Source: Flavobacterium sp. MC2016-06
GTDB lineage: Bacteria; Bacteroidota; Bacteroidia; Flavobacteriales; Flavobacteriaceae
Length of the DNA stretch: 64,000 bases
Reading direction: 5' to 3'
Assembly (NCBI RefSeq): GCF_009711165.2
Contig: NZ_WMID02000003.1
Location: 62,001 to 126,000, forward strand
Part shown: positions 15,792 through 22,689 of the stretch, in pieces
Numbering within the stretch: position 1 is the first letter of the stretch
Layout of the letters: each line of letters begins with the position of its first letter
Translations under genes and position numbers: made by a program
The notes under the pieces: generated by a model
Databases searched by the model: none
What the model saw: only the letters and a program-made list of their open reading frames with translations
What the model was told of the DNA's origin: nothing

Positions 15792-16196
15792 TTATTTCCC
15801 TTTCATCAACTTCTCTAAATACTCAACCTTATCTTTTTCAGCCTGAACCAAACGTTCGTAAAGTTCCACAACTTTATCAAGAGGATTGAAAGTACAACAA
15901 TTGTGATTAGTGTTTCCATTTCCCTGACCATTATTAGCACTATTATCATAAAAGTTATTGAAGAAATTAAAAACAGATTCTTCTGTAAAATTTTCAATAG
16001 CTTCTACTGTAACGCCAAGTGCTTTTGCAATTTGTACCAGTTTTTCAAAATCAACAGTTTCGCTGGTTTCAATGCCGGAAATAGTCTGTTGGCTTGTGCC
16101 AATGGCATCAGCAAGTGCTCCTTGTTTCATACCGCGAAGCTCTCTTATTCGGCTGATATTTCGGCCTATGTGTTTTGGTCTAGTTTCTGTGCTCAT
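15792..16196 (-). CDS. XRE-family HTH regulator
   Basis: A 134-residue protein. Residues 8-65 are a typical Cro/C1-type helix-turn-helix (IGRNISRIRELRGMKQGALA, then SQQTISGIE in the recognition helix). The tail contains a short Asn/Gly-rich stretch and a Lys/Glu-rich helix that ends with RLVQAEKDKVEYLEKLM, which could form a dimer coil. It is convergent with the Septu-like pair and shares its terminator. Such small XRE proteins are common in flavobacteria; a control role over the defence pair is possible but not shown. Confidence 0.85.
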   Translation of the reverse strand: MSTETRPKHIGRNISRIRELRGMKQGALADAIGTSQQTISGIETSETVDFEKLVQIAKALGVTVEAIENFTEESVFNFFNNFYDNSANNGQGNGNTNHNCCTFNPLDKVVELYERLVQAEKDKVEYLEKLMKGK

Positions 16197-16564
16197 AATT
16201 CAAAGGTATTTATTTTTTTTGATAAAAACGGCTATCCGTAAAATACAAAATCGATTTGGTAAATTACGTTTTAGATATTTTTTTCAGGAAGTAAATATAT
16301 TCTTTTTCTTACTTTAATAAAAGCAATATTTCTGCCGACAAATAATGATTTTTAATTTCAAATTAGCCTCTTATCAGAAATGTTTTTCGAGCAAGTATTG
16401 TTGGATTTATTTTTAAATAATTGATTTATAGTGTTTTAGAGTAAAATAAATCAAGATTTTTACTACAAAATAGGGTATTTATACGCTGTCTCAGAATATT
16501 CTTTAATTCTACATTTGAATCTTAATATTTAACAAATGAGTTGAATAGTAATTCAAGTTTAGAA
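16197..16564. other. Gene-free interval before the exported cupredoxin gene
   Basis: About 370 bp of AT-rich sequence. The only signal I can support is a TACATTTG box at about 16509-16516 that fits a Bacteroidota -7 element for the gene that follows; no convincing -33 TTG was seen. A TTG start at 16541 is possible for that gene but less likely than the ATG at 16565. Confidence 0.4.
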
Positions 16565-17503
16565 ATGAAAGCGTGCAATAAAGTTAAATTGGTATTTTCT
16601 TTTTTATTGGTTAGTACATTTTTGTTTTCTCAAAACGAAAAATTAATTATTGGCAGAACAACAGGAAAACTGTCCGTTACCAAAAATGTAACGATACGAA
16701 CTTTTGGCTTTACAAAATCGCTTTCGGCACAAGTTACTTTGCCGGGTTCTAGTATTGAGGCAAAAGAAGGAGAGAATGTAAGTGTCGATTTTTGGAATAT
16801 TTCGCAAGGAAATCCAGTCTCATTGTATTGTAAGGAAATAGATTTTGTACAGCGTGATAAAGAAAACGTGATAATGCAAAAGAAAGAATCCATTCACCAT
16901 ATGGAACATGGGTTTTATTCTTTTCTTGCCCAAAAAGCAGGAACGTATCTTTATTATAGTCCAGAAAATTATCCTTTCAATCTTCAGGCTGGTATGTTTG
17001 GCGTAATTATTATTCGCCCAAAAGAAGATTATTCTTTGGCCGTAAAACCCAGCGAAATGCTCTGGTGCAGTTACGAAATAGATACCAAATGGCATACAGA
17101 TGCGATTATGGGTACAGAATACGATTCTTCAAATAAGCCAATTGTTATTCCAAAGTATAAGCCTGCTTATTTTTTAGTAAATGGCAGAACACTACCAAAC
17201 AGCAAAGGTTTACAATCGATACAGCACAAAAAAGAAGCAGTGTTTCTTCGGTTGGTTAATTCGGGATTATATGTTCATGAAATTCTGTTTCCAGCAAATA
17301 CAAAACTGCAGTTAATTTCGGGAAAAGAGACCAGCATAACGGCATTTTCTAACGGCTTTAAAGTATCGCTTCATTCGGGAGAATGTCTCGAGTTGCTTGT
17401 CTCTTTAGAAAACACAGCCGATAAGGAAGAGATTGTATATCATTTTATAGAACCCATTTCAAACCAAATACTTTACAAGGCTGGTATTCCAGTTTTTTAT
17501 TAA
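16565..17503 (+). CDS. Exported cupredoxin-like protein (copper ligands missing)
   Basis: A protein of about 312 residues with a signal peptide (KLVFSFLLVSTFLFSQ). Two cupredoxin-type domains are suggested by multicopper-oxidase-like segments: VSVDFWNISQGNPVSLY and GTYLYYSPENYPFNLQAGMF, where active oxidases have HWHG and YHSH-type motifs. The histidines expected there are replaced (YYSPEN, EIDF), so copper oxidase activity is unlikely; it may be a structural or accessory copy. It is followed 18 nt later by a small Cys-containing exported protein and then a tyrosinase, which look like one operon handling copper or phenols. Start chosen at the ATG directly before the signal peptide. Confidence 0.7.
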   Translation: MKACNKVKLVFSFLLVSTFLFSQNEKLIIGRTTGKLSVTKNVTIRTFGFTKSLSAQVTLPGSSIEAKEGENVSVDFWNISQGNPVSLYCKEIDFVQRDKENVIMQKKESIHHMEHGFYSFLAQKAGTYLYYSPENYPFNLQAGMFGVIIIRPKEDYSLAVKPSEMLWCSYEIDTKWHTDAIMGTEYDSSNKPIVIPKYKPAYFLVNGRTLPNSKGLQSIQHKKEAVFLRLVNSGLYVHEILFPANTKLQLISGKETSITAFSNGFKVSLHSGECLELLVSLENTADKEEIVYHFIEPISNQILYKAGIPVFY

Positions 17504-17521
17504 AAATTAAACTCCATAATT

Positions 17522-17950
17522 ATGAAAAAAATAATGTTTTATCTCGTTATGCTGCTGTGTTTTTCTTTCGCTTCAGCGCAAAAGAAACCCACTTTTTCTG
17601 TAGTAGGCAATGCTGTAAATAAAGAAAGTGTACTAAAAAATAAACGACTTGATATTTCTAAGATCAAAGTCGAAAACATTTCTAACAAACCCATATTTCT
17701 GGTTTGGGAAACGGTATCGAATACATTTCCAAAAGAATGGGACTGCTCTATGTGCCAGCATGGCGCGTGCCAGATCGGAATTCCAAAAGGTTCAGCTTTT
17801 AATAAACTCAATGCAGACCAGCAGGGATTTATTGCTATACATGTAATTCCTGGTGACAAAGGAGGAAACGGTATTGTAAAATTTAAAATCTACGACAAAG
17901 CAAATCCTGATTATGCTAAAATATTAACCTTTGAAGTCGAAGCACTTTAA
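17522..17950 (+). CDS. Small exported protein with CSMCxxxxC motif
   Basis: A 142-residue protein with a signal peptide (IMFYLVMLLCFSFASA, cleavage near residue 20). The remainder looks like a single beta-sandwich domain (SKIKVENISNKPIFLVWETV), comparable with DUF1573-like fibre domains. The segment WDCSMCQHGACQIGI contains three cysteines that could bind a metal or form a disulphide. Its place between the cupredoxin-like and tyrosinase genes suggests a copper-delivery or assembly partner; this is inference. The CSMC tetrapeptide reappears in the small peptide encoded at 19568. Confidence 0.7.
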   Translation: MKKIMFYLVMLLCFSFASAQKKPTFSVVGNAVNKESVLKNKRLDISKIKVENISNKPIFLVWETVSNTFPKEWDCSMCQHGACQIGIPKGSAFNKLNADQQGFIAIHVIPGDKGGNGIVKFKIYDKANPDYAKILTFEVEAL

Positions 17951-17990
17951 GGGAAATAAATAATTGAATACTCATCCAAAAACAAACAAA

Positions 17991-19466
17991 ATGAAAAAAT
18001 TTACTTTATCCTTTATTATTTTGATTTCGTTGTTATCCCACGGTCAAAATAGAGCCAATGTGCAGTATGTAAGAAAGAATGCCAATACGCCCGGAGCGCA
18101 GGCAGATCTTGAAGCAATGAATGTGGCTTTTAAAAAAATGCGTGAAATGGGCTGCGAAAAAGGGCTTTCGTGGTATTATCAAGGCGCGATACATAATATT
18201 CCGCTGGAAATCAACGGAAAAAATGTTCTTTGTCCAGAATATCAAACCGAGAAAGACAAACTATGGGCATGGTCAGATTGTACGCATAAAAGAAATTCTG
18301 AAAGTGCTTCTTTAAATTTTCTTTTATGGCATAGAATGTACACTTGGTATTTAGAAAAAATTATTAGAGACTTATCTGGAAAAAAAGATTTTGCGCTCCC
18401 ATATTGGAATTATGGAAATGAAGGCACTGTAGATAACACTTTGCCGGAAAAAGTAAGCAGCAAGGATGGTTCTTTGTATACTGCAGCGCGATATACTGTG
18501 CTTAACGCCGGAAAACCAATTCCGGAAAGTAATGTAAAAGATATTCAAGCTTCACTTAATGAATTAAAAACGAATCCTTCTTTTTCGGGTTCGGCTGGAT
18601 TTAGTAAAAGTCTTGAAATCGCGCCTCATGGTTATATGCATGATCTTATAGGAGGAGAGTATGCTACGCCATCTCCTGAAACGTATTATAATGAAATATA
18701 TCAGAAAGATTTTTCGGGTTTAATGGCAAACGTTCCTTCGGCAGGATTCGATCCCGTTTTTTGGTTACACCACAGTATGATTGATCGTATTTGGGAATCT
18801 TGGGATGTTTCGGCTTATGGCCAGCGACCAACATTAGAGCAGCTAAAAGCCAATCCTTGGCCTTACGAGTTTATAGCGCCAAACGGAGATCATGTTACGT
18901 ACACAATGGAAGAAGTATATAATATTGTTTTCAATTTAGATTATACTTACGATACGTTGCTTTATGGATCTAAAGAACCTCCTGTTTTGGCTTCTAATGA
19001 ATCGAAAACAAAAAAACTGATTGCATTTCAGGATTCTAAAGAAAAAATTATCTGGGAGCAAAAAATAGGAAAAACACTTGAAAGTACTGGTTTTACACAT
19101 AAAGTAACGACGACTTTAGCTAAAAGTACCAATAAAGTTTTTAAGACTGAGGTAAATTCTAAATTAGTGCTAAATTTAGACGTAGTGGTTTACAAAGAAC
19201 CAAAAGATTTCTACACGGTTTATCTTCGTTATCCTGGCAAACCAGATCAATATGTTGGAGCAATGACTTTCTTTGGCGTTGCTCACGATCATGGTATGGT
19301 TGGTACTCACGAAATAAGTGAAGAAGGTGTAAAACTTAATTTTGCGTATTATATTTCAGATGATTTAACCAATTCGGACAAAGATTTTGAGATTATTATT
19401 AAAAAAACAGGAAGCGGAGACGCTAAAGTAACACTAGAAAAAATTAGTGTTACGAAGCTTAATTAA
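17991..19466 (+). CDS. Exported tyrosinase-family copper protein
   Basis: A protein of about 491 residues, beginning with a signal peptide (KKFTLSFIILISLLSHG). The tyrosinase copper centres are visible: CuA region with CTHKRNS and NFLLWHRMYTWYLEK (about residues 95-120), and CuB region with PHGYMHDLIGG (about 210) and DPVFWLHHSMIDRIWESW (about 252-270). A C-terminal domain of about 150 residues of beta type follows, as in catechol oxidases. The family hydroxylates or oxidises phenols to quinones. I chose ATG 17991 over the TTG nine codons upstream because it starts directly at the signal peptide. It is the last gene of an apparent three-gene exported operon. Confidence 0.9.
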   Translation: MKKFTLSFIILISLLSHGQNRANVQYVRKNANTPGAQADLEAMNVAFKKMREMGCEKGLSWYYQGAIHNIPLEINGKNVLCPEYQTEKDKLWAWSDCTHKRNSESASLNFLLWHRMYTWYLEKIIRDLSGKKDFALPYWNYGNEGTVDNTLPEKVSSKDGSLYTAARYTVLNAGKPIPESNVKDIQASLNELKTNPSFSGSAGFSKSLEIAPHGYMHDLIGGEYATPSPETYYNEIYQKDFSGLMANVPSAGFDPVFWLHHSMIDRIWESWDVSAYGQRPTLEQLKANPWPYEFIAPNGDHVTYTMEEVYNIVFNLDYTYDTLLYGSKEPPVLASNESKTKKLIAFQDSKEKIIWEQKIGKTLESTGFTHKVTTTLAKSTNKVFKTEVNSKLVLNLDVVVYKEPKDFYTVYLRYPGKPDQYVGAMTFFGVAHDHGMVGTHEISEEGVKLNFAYYISDDLTNSDKDFEIIIKKTGSGDAKVTLEKISVTKLN

Positions 19467-19508
19467 GCTTCCAAAACAGTTGTTGAAAAGTTAGTGAATA
19501 TAAAATTT

Positions 19509-19559
19509 AACAATTTTAACATAAATTGTTAAGACATTGCCTAAAAATAATTACATTTG
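19509..19559 (+). promoter_or_regulatory. Palindrome plus -7 box before small peptide gene
   Basis: AACAATTT-taacat-AAATTGTT (19509-19530) is a perfect 8-bp inverted repeat; the TTG in its right arm could serve as -33, 23 nt before TACATTTG at 19552-19559. The peptide start codon at 19568 is only 8 nt after the -7 box, so the message would be nearly leaderless. Confidence 0.6.
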
Positions 19560-19567
19560 TCCTCGAA

Positions 19568-19693
19568 ATGAAAACTAAAAACATACATATCAACCTGTCT
19601 TTTGGACAAAAAAGTGATCGTTTAGCCGGAGAATATCCAGCTGCCGATTATGGATGTAGTATGTGTGGTATAGAATTGAAATGTAAAATGTAA
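19568..19693 (+). CDS. Small Cys-rich peptide (41 residues)
   Basis: A short frame from ATG 19568 to a TAA, encoding a polar N-terminal half (begins MKTKNIHINLSFGQK), an AGEYPAADYG middle, and a Cys-rich tail CSMCGIELKCKM. It has its own -7 box directly upstream and a strong terminator directly downstream, which supports a real gene. A leader-plus-core layout would suit a RiPP precursor, and a Cys-rich tail would also suit metal binding. The CSMC motif matches the exported protein at 17522. No dedicated modification enzyme such as a radical-SAM gene is nearby. The function is unknown. Confidence 0.55.
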   Translation: MKTKNIHINLSFGQKSDRLAGEYPAADYGCSMCGIELKCKM

Positions 19694-19716
19694 TTTCAAA
19701 TTCAATATAAACATAG

Positions 19717-19749
19717 AAAAGCGTCCTGGTATCAGGACGCTTTTTTTTT
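19717..19749 (+). terminator. Strong terminator after small peptide gene
   Basis: AAGCGTCCTG and CAGGACGCTT form a 10-bp stem with a 4-nt loop, followed by a run of nine T. Confidence 0.9.
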
Positions 19750-19754
19750 GTTGT

Positions 19755-19890
19755 TACATTGAGCGAAGCCGAAGCGCTTTAACGTTCAAATTACACTTCG
19801 ACTTCACTCAGTGTGACAGAAAAGTGGTTTAGTGAGATAAAAAAGCGATAAAAAGTAGTTTAAAAAAAGACACTTCGACTTCGCTCAGTG
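19755..19890. repeat. CTTCGACTTCGCTCAGTGTGACA repeat copies
   Basis: Three copies or fragments of a CACTTCGACTTCRCTCAGTG unit, the first partly inverted (TTGAGCGAAGCCGAAGCGC), spread over 135 bp. This is a dispersed intergenic repeat type; no coding sequence. Confidence 0.6.
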
Positions 19891-20006
19891 TGACAAAAAG
19901 AGCGCTAAAAGTGAGAGAAAGAAAATTAAATTAAAATAATGAAAAAAATAATCGGAAAAATGTTTAATGCATAGAACTAATATTGAAATATAATCTTGAA
20001 AAGTAA

Positions 20007-20099
20007 TCTAATGATAAACAGTCATTTGATACAATTGAGAATCTGCCTTACTACGCGGACAGGTATTTCTATGGTTTTGAATTAGGCGTAACTGATTGA
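20007..20099 (+). pseudogene. Possible C-terminal gene remnant
   Basis: A start-less open stretch ends in a protein-like sequence, SFDTIENLPYYADRYF then YGFELGVTD, before a stop at 20097. It lies among repeats and has no start or promoter. It may be what remains of a deleted gene; the family is not recognised. Confidence 0.3.
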
Positions 20100-20128
20100 T
20101 AGTCAATAAAATAAATCGAAAAAAAGAT

Positions 20129-20160
20129 TTGGATAATTGATTTTTTAGACTTTATCTTTG
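20129..20160 (+). promoter_or_regulatory. Promoter of a short transcript
   Basis: TTG at 20129-20131 and TATCTTTG at 20153-20160 are separated by 21 nt, a good Bacteroidota -33/-7 pair. A terminator lies at 20355-20383, so the predicted transcript is about 220 nt. Confidence 0.6.
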
Positions 20161-20231
20161 CCGAAGAAAAATGGGAACAAATAAAATTCCTATAAGAACT
20201 AAGATTTTAAAAATATAACACATCATATAAA

Positions 20232-20327
20232 ATGAATTTTAATAAAAACATATATAACGCAAAACTAGCCATCTCAAGTCTGGATCTTGGATGTTTAGCA
20301 ATGCAGGTGCATGAATATAGGCAATAG
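20232..20327 (+). CDS. Small peptide (31 residues) in short transcript
   Basis: ATG 20232 to TAG 20327 gives a peptide beginning MNFNKNIYNAKLAISSLDL and ending QVHEYRQ, with one Cys. It is framed by a good promoter and terminator, as is the peptide at 19568, although the two are not similar. An even shorter frame of 15 codons precedes it at 20171. The transcript could also be a small RNA whose frame is accidental. Confidence 0.4.
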   Translation: MNFNKNIYNAKLAISSLDLGCLAMQVHEYRQ

Positions 20328-20354
20328 GATAGGTATATCTTATTAGATCTCATG

Positions 20355-20383
20355 AAAGCACCTTTAATCGGGTGCTTTTTTTA
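20355..20383 (+). terminator. Terminator of the short transcript
   Basis: AAAGCACC and GGTGCTTT pair around a 9-nt loop, followed by a T-run. Confidence 0.85.
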
Positions 20384-20400
20384 TGTCCAAAAAATAAAAT

Positions 20401-20471
20401 GATTTTGTAGTGAAACTGGTATAATGCAGGTTTTTTAACTAGTGATGAAGGTTCGAGTCCTTCCAAAATCA
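20401..20471 (+). ncRNA. tRNA-like gene E (degenerate centre)
   Basis: Acceptor GATTTTG/CAAAATC and T-arm GAAGG-TTCGAGT-CCTTC are perfect, but the D-arm is weak and no normal anticodon stem forms around the T-rich TTTTTTAA loop. It resembles a tRNA reduced to its acceptor/T-arm half. It starts the second tRNA-like array, which ends 29 nt before the RNA ligase gene. Confidence 0.65.
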
Positions 20472-20492
20472 CACTGTTCTCTAGAAAGAACT

Positions 20493-20565
20493 GGCTCATT
20501 GGGGTTACTGGCTAACCTTCCCGACTGTCTCTCGGGAGAAACGGGTTCGACTCCCGTATGAGCCG
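20493..20565 (+). tRNA. tRNA-like gene F (Asp-type, GTC)
   Basis: Acceptor GGCTCAT/ATGAGCC, D-arm GGTT/AACC with one extra base before it, anticodon stem CCCGA/TCGGG with loop CTGTCTC (GTC, Asp), and T-arm ACGGG-TTCGACT-CCCGT, all fully paired. Position 37 is U instead of the usual purine. It is a near-normal cloverleaf that could be read as a true tRNA-Asp, but the odd D region and its place in an array of aberrant tRNAs suggest a mimic. Confidence 0.7.
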
Positions 20566-20727
20566 CAAGTGAAATTAAAAATTAAAAATTAAAAGTTGAA
20601 AATTAAAACTTAGCGACTCTGCGACTTTGCGAGAAAAAGAAGCTGGATTGTTAAAAAAAAGAATCTCGCAAAGTCGCAAAGACGCAGAGAAAATTAAACT
20701 TAGTGTCTTTGTGGCAAAAAATAAAAT

Positions 20728-20800
20728 GGTGTTTTTAGTTTATTTGGTAAAACGGCGGTTTGTGGATCCGCAGAACAGGGTTCGATTCCCGAAGACACCC
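20728..20800 (+). tRNA. tRNA-like gene G (His-type, GTG)
   Basis: Acceptor GGTGTTT/AGACACC, D-arm GTTT/AAAC, anticodon stem GCGG/CCGC with a T-T mismatch closing the loop TTGTGGA (GTG, His), and a weakened T-arm where only three pairs remain. It lacks the clear G-1:C73 arrangement of the normal tRNA-His at 48800. Probably a mimic or decayed copy. About 160 nt of AAACTTAGnGACT-type repeats separate it from gene F. Confidence 0.6.
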
Positions 20801-20805
20801 CAAAT

Positions 20806-20881
20806 GTATGAGAGGAAAACGATGGTCGTTTGCCCGCCTTATATGCGGGAGGCTGCAGGTTCGAGTCCTGTTTCTTATACA
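20806..20881 (+). tRNA. tRNA-like gene H (Ile-type, TAT)
   Basis: Acceptor GTATGAG/CTTATAC, anticodon stem CCCGC/GCGGG with loop CTTATAT (TAT), and T-arm GCAGG-TTCGAGT-CCTGT are good. The D region is replaced by an AACGA/TCGTT hairpin, with two extra bases between the T-arm and the acceptor. It lies 6 nt after gene G. Confidence 0.65.
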
Positions 20882-20884
20882 AAT

Positions 20885-20961
20885 GCAGGAATGGTGAAAT
20901 TGGTAAACGCAGCTGACTTAGAATCAGTTTTTTGAGAGTTCGAGTCTCTCTTCCTGTACCA
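20885..20961 (+). tRNA. tRNA-like gene I (Leu-type TAG, short variable arm)
   Basis: Acceptor GCAGGAA/TTCCTGT, anticodon stem GCTGA/TCAGT with loop CTTAGAA (TAG, Leu), T-arm GAGAG-TTCGAGT-CTCTC and an encoded ACCA end. The variable part is only about seven T-rich bases, whereas tRNA-Leu needs a long variable arm, so charging by normal LeuRS is doubtful. It lies 29 nt before the RNA ligase start. Confidence 0.7.
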
Positions 20962-20989
20962 AAAATAAATTTAATTAAAAAAATTAAAG

Positions 20990-21559
20990 ATGAAAAAGAT
21001 AAGTACATTATTTGCTAAAAATCCGAGTGATTTAGCAAGGGTAGTTAATAAAATCAACGTAGAAAATGCGTGGGTAATAGATGGAGAAGCTATTGCAACA
21101 AGAAAATTTGACGGTACTTCTACAGCCATTATCAATGGCGAATTGTACAAACGATTTGATGCCAAGAAAGGAAGAAAAATTCCCGTTGGCGCAATTCCGT
21201 GTCAAGAAGCCGATTTAATTTCTGGACATCACCCGCACTGGTTAAAATGCGATCGTACCAAAACCGAAGATAAATTTTTCTTTGAAGGATTTGATGCTTT
21301 AGAAAGTAAAGAAGACGGAACGTACGAGTTATGCGGACCAAAAGTACAAGGAAATCCAGAAAAGTTAGCAACACATACTTTGCTTAAACACGGTATTGAA
21401 GTGTTTGACTTTTTAAGTTTTGAGTTTGATGACTTGAGAGATTTCTTAACAGAAAATGACATTGAAGGCATTGTTTTTCACCACAAAACGGATGGAAGAA
21501 TGTGCAAATTGAGAAAAACGGATTTCGGTATTAAAAGATTAGAATTGGAACCCGTATAA
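20990..21559 (+). CDS. Minimal ATP-dependent RNA ligase (nucleotidyltransferase core)
   Basis: A 189-residue protein containing only the adenylyltransferase core of covalent nucleotidyltransferases. Motif I is TRKFDGTS with the probable adenylated Lys39; the motif III/IIIa region has FFFEGFDAL (Glu99) and YELCGPKV; motif IV is IEGIVFHH (Glu159); motif V is CKLRK (Lys173, Lys176). It resembles the small RNA ligases of the DUF5565 kind and lacks a C-terminal accessory domain. Such enzymes seal 5'-phosphate/3'-OH ends, opposite to the ends sealed by RtcB, so the island would cover both chemistries. It directly follows the tRNA-like array and probably shares a message with the ATP-grasp gene 34 nt downstream. 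Confidence 0.87.
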   Translation: MKKISTLFAKNPSDLARVVNKINVENAWVIDGEAIATRKFDGTSTAIINGELYKRFDAKKGRKIPVGAIPCQEADLISGHHPHWLKCDRTKTEDKFFFEGFDALESKEDGTYELCGPKVQGNPEKLATHTLLKHGIEVFDFLSFEFDDLRDFLTENDIEGIVFHHKTDGRMCKLRKTDFGIKRLELEPV

Positions 21560-21593
21560 AAAAGTAGATTAAATAACATTAAAAATAGAAACC

Positions 21594-22382
21594 ATGAAAC
21601 AAGATTACAATCGAATAGCCTTAGTTGGTATCGAACAAGAAGAATACGATCATATAAAAGCCCATTATTCTGGACATATTATCTGGCACCAATCTATTCC
21701 GAAAATTGTAGTTAAGGATCAGGTGCTTTTTATGGAAAAATCTAACGGCATTGGAATGCTTCCTGTAGATAAAGTAGTTTATTACGGCATCTATGATAAT
21801 GATTTTGATTTTATTGCAGGTTTAGCCATCTGGAAAGGAGATTGTTACCCAAATGCAGCAGCAATGCTGGATTGCAGATTTAAGATTCCTTGCTTAGTTA
21901 AAGCCTTGGCACTTTCGCAGTTTAGCGCGCCTAGAGGTTTTGTAAGTGCTGGAGCTTCTGTAAATGTAACCGAAGATACGGTTGCAAAATGGGGCAACTG
22001 GCATTGCGGTGAAAATAAAAACCGTTTTACAGGCGAATGGGAAAGCGAATTTACAGCAACGATTGAACCTTATTACGAAGGGGAAGCTGTGCGTATTATG
22101 ATGATTGGCGATATATACTGGCAGATAAAATTAGAAGGTGATGACTGGTTAAAATCTATTCATCCAGATAATGCACAATTTATGACTGTTGATGAGGATT
22201 TGCTTGCCGATACGATGCATATTAAAAATGCTTTACAGATGGACATGATTGGGAATGATTATATCGTTGCAAAAGACGGTTCTAAATATTTATTAGAAGT
22301 AAATCATATTCCAAACATCACTCGATTTGAAGCCGTAAGAGATGTTTATTTATCGACTGTTATAGAATGGCTTAATGATTAA
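21594..22382 (+). CDS. ATP-grasp domain protein
   Basis: A 262-residue protein with the signs of an ATP-grasp fold in its C-terminal two thirds: VRIMMIGDIYWQIKLEGDDW (nucleotide-binding strand region), LQMDMIGNDYIVAKDG, and the metal-binding strand YLLEVNHIPNITRFE (E-x-N type). The N-terminal 90 residues would be the pre-ATP-grasp domain. ATP-grasp enzymes join carboxylates to amines or thiols; the substrate here is unknown. It sits between the RNA ligase and the fourth operator-promoter, so a role in RNA or tRNA modification is possible but only inferred. Confidence 0.8.
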   Translation: MKQDYNRIALVGIEQEEYDHIKAHYSGHIIWHQSIPKIVVKDQVLFMEKSNGIGMLPVDKVVYYGIYDNDFDFIAGLAIWKGDCYPNAAAMLDCRFKIPCLVKALALSQFSAPRGFVSAGASVNVTEDTVAKWGNWHCGENKNRFTGEWESEFTATIEPYYEGEAVRIMMIGDIYWQIKLEGDDWLKSIHPDNAQFMTVDEDLLADTMHIKNALQMDMIGNDYIVAKDGSKYLLEVNHIPNITRFEAVRDVYLSTVIEWLND

Positions 22383-22387
22383 ATGTA

Positions 22388-22562
22388 GTGTGTGTAATTT
22401 TTTTAGCACATAGAAATATAGATTTTATTAATAAAAAGAGAATGCAAAAAGAAACACGTTTCCTTCCTATAGACAAAGCTATGTGTGTGTTTAAGAGGTG
22501 AAACGACTGTTTTTAAGCTTACAAAATCTATGTTTCTATTGTGTTAGATAATTACTCACAAC
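22388..22562. repeat. MITE-like element with about 39-bp imperfect terminal repeats
   Basis: The left end (22388-22426, ending CACATAGAAATATAGATTTT) and right end (22523-22562) are reverse complements at most positions. The 96-nt centre has no coding potential. It lies directly after the ATP-grasp gene and before operator-promoter 4. Confidence 0.55.
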
Positions 22563-22585
22563 GAATTAAATTCAATAAAAATACA

Positions 22586-22624
22586 CCTGCGTAAAATAAT
22601 TGCGCAGTTGTTTTAAAATATTTG
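22586..22624 (+). promoter_or_regulatory. Operator-promoter 4 (before decayed phosphoesterase)
   Basis: Core CCTGCGTA-AAATAAT-TGCGCAGT at 22586-22608 with -7 TTTG at 22621-22624, the same 13-nt spacing as copies 1 and 2. It lies 18 kb from copy 3, which ties the second half of the island to the first. Confidence 0.85.
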
Positions 22625-22689
22625 TAAAGTAAAAAAAGGAGCTATTAGCAGTAAATGCGGGTAGTTTAGTTTAAAAATAAAATTTAAGA

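Noticed and set aside
19568..20327. The two small peptides as one RiPP precursor family
   Set aside because: They share no leader or core sequence and no maturase or transporter gene is nearby.
20627..21008. Open frames on both strands over the second tRNA-like array
   Set aside because: The minus-strand frame contains DSNLQPPAYKAG and GIEPCSADPQTAVL, the well-known false peptides read from the antisense strand of tRNA genes.
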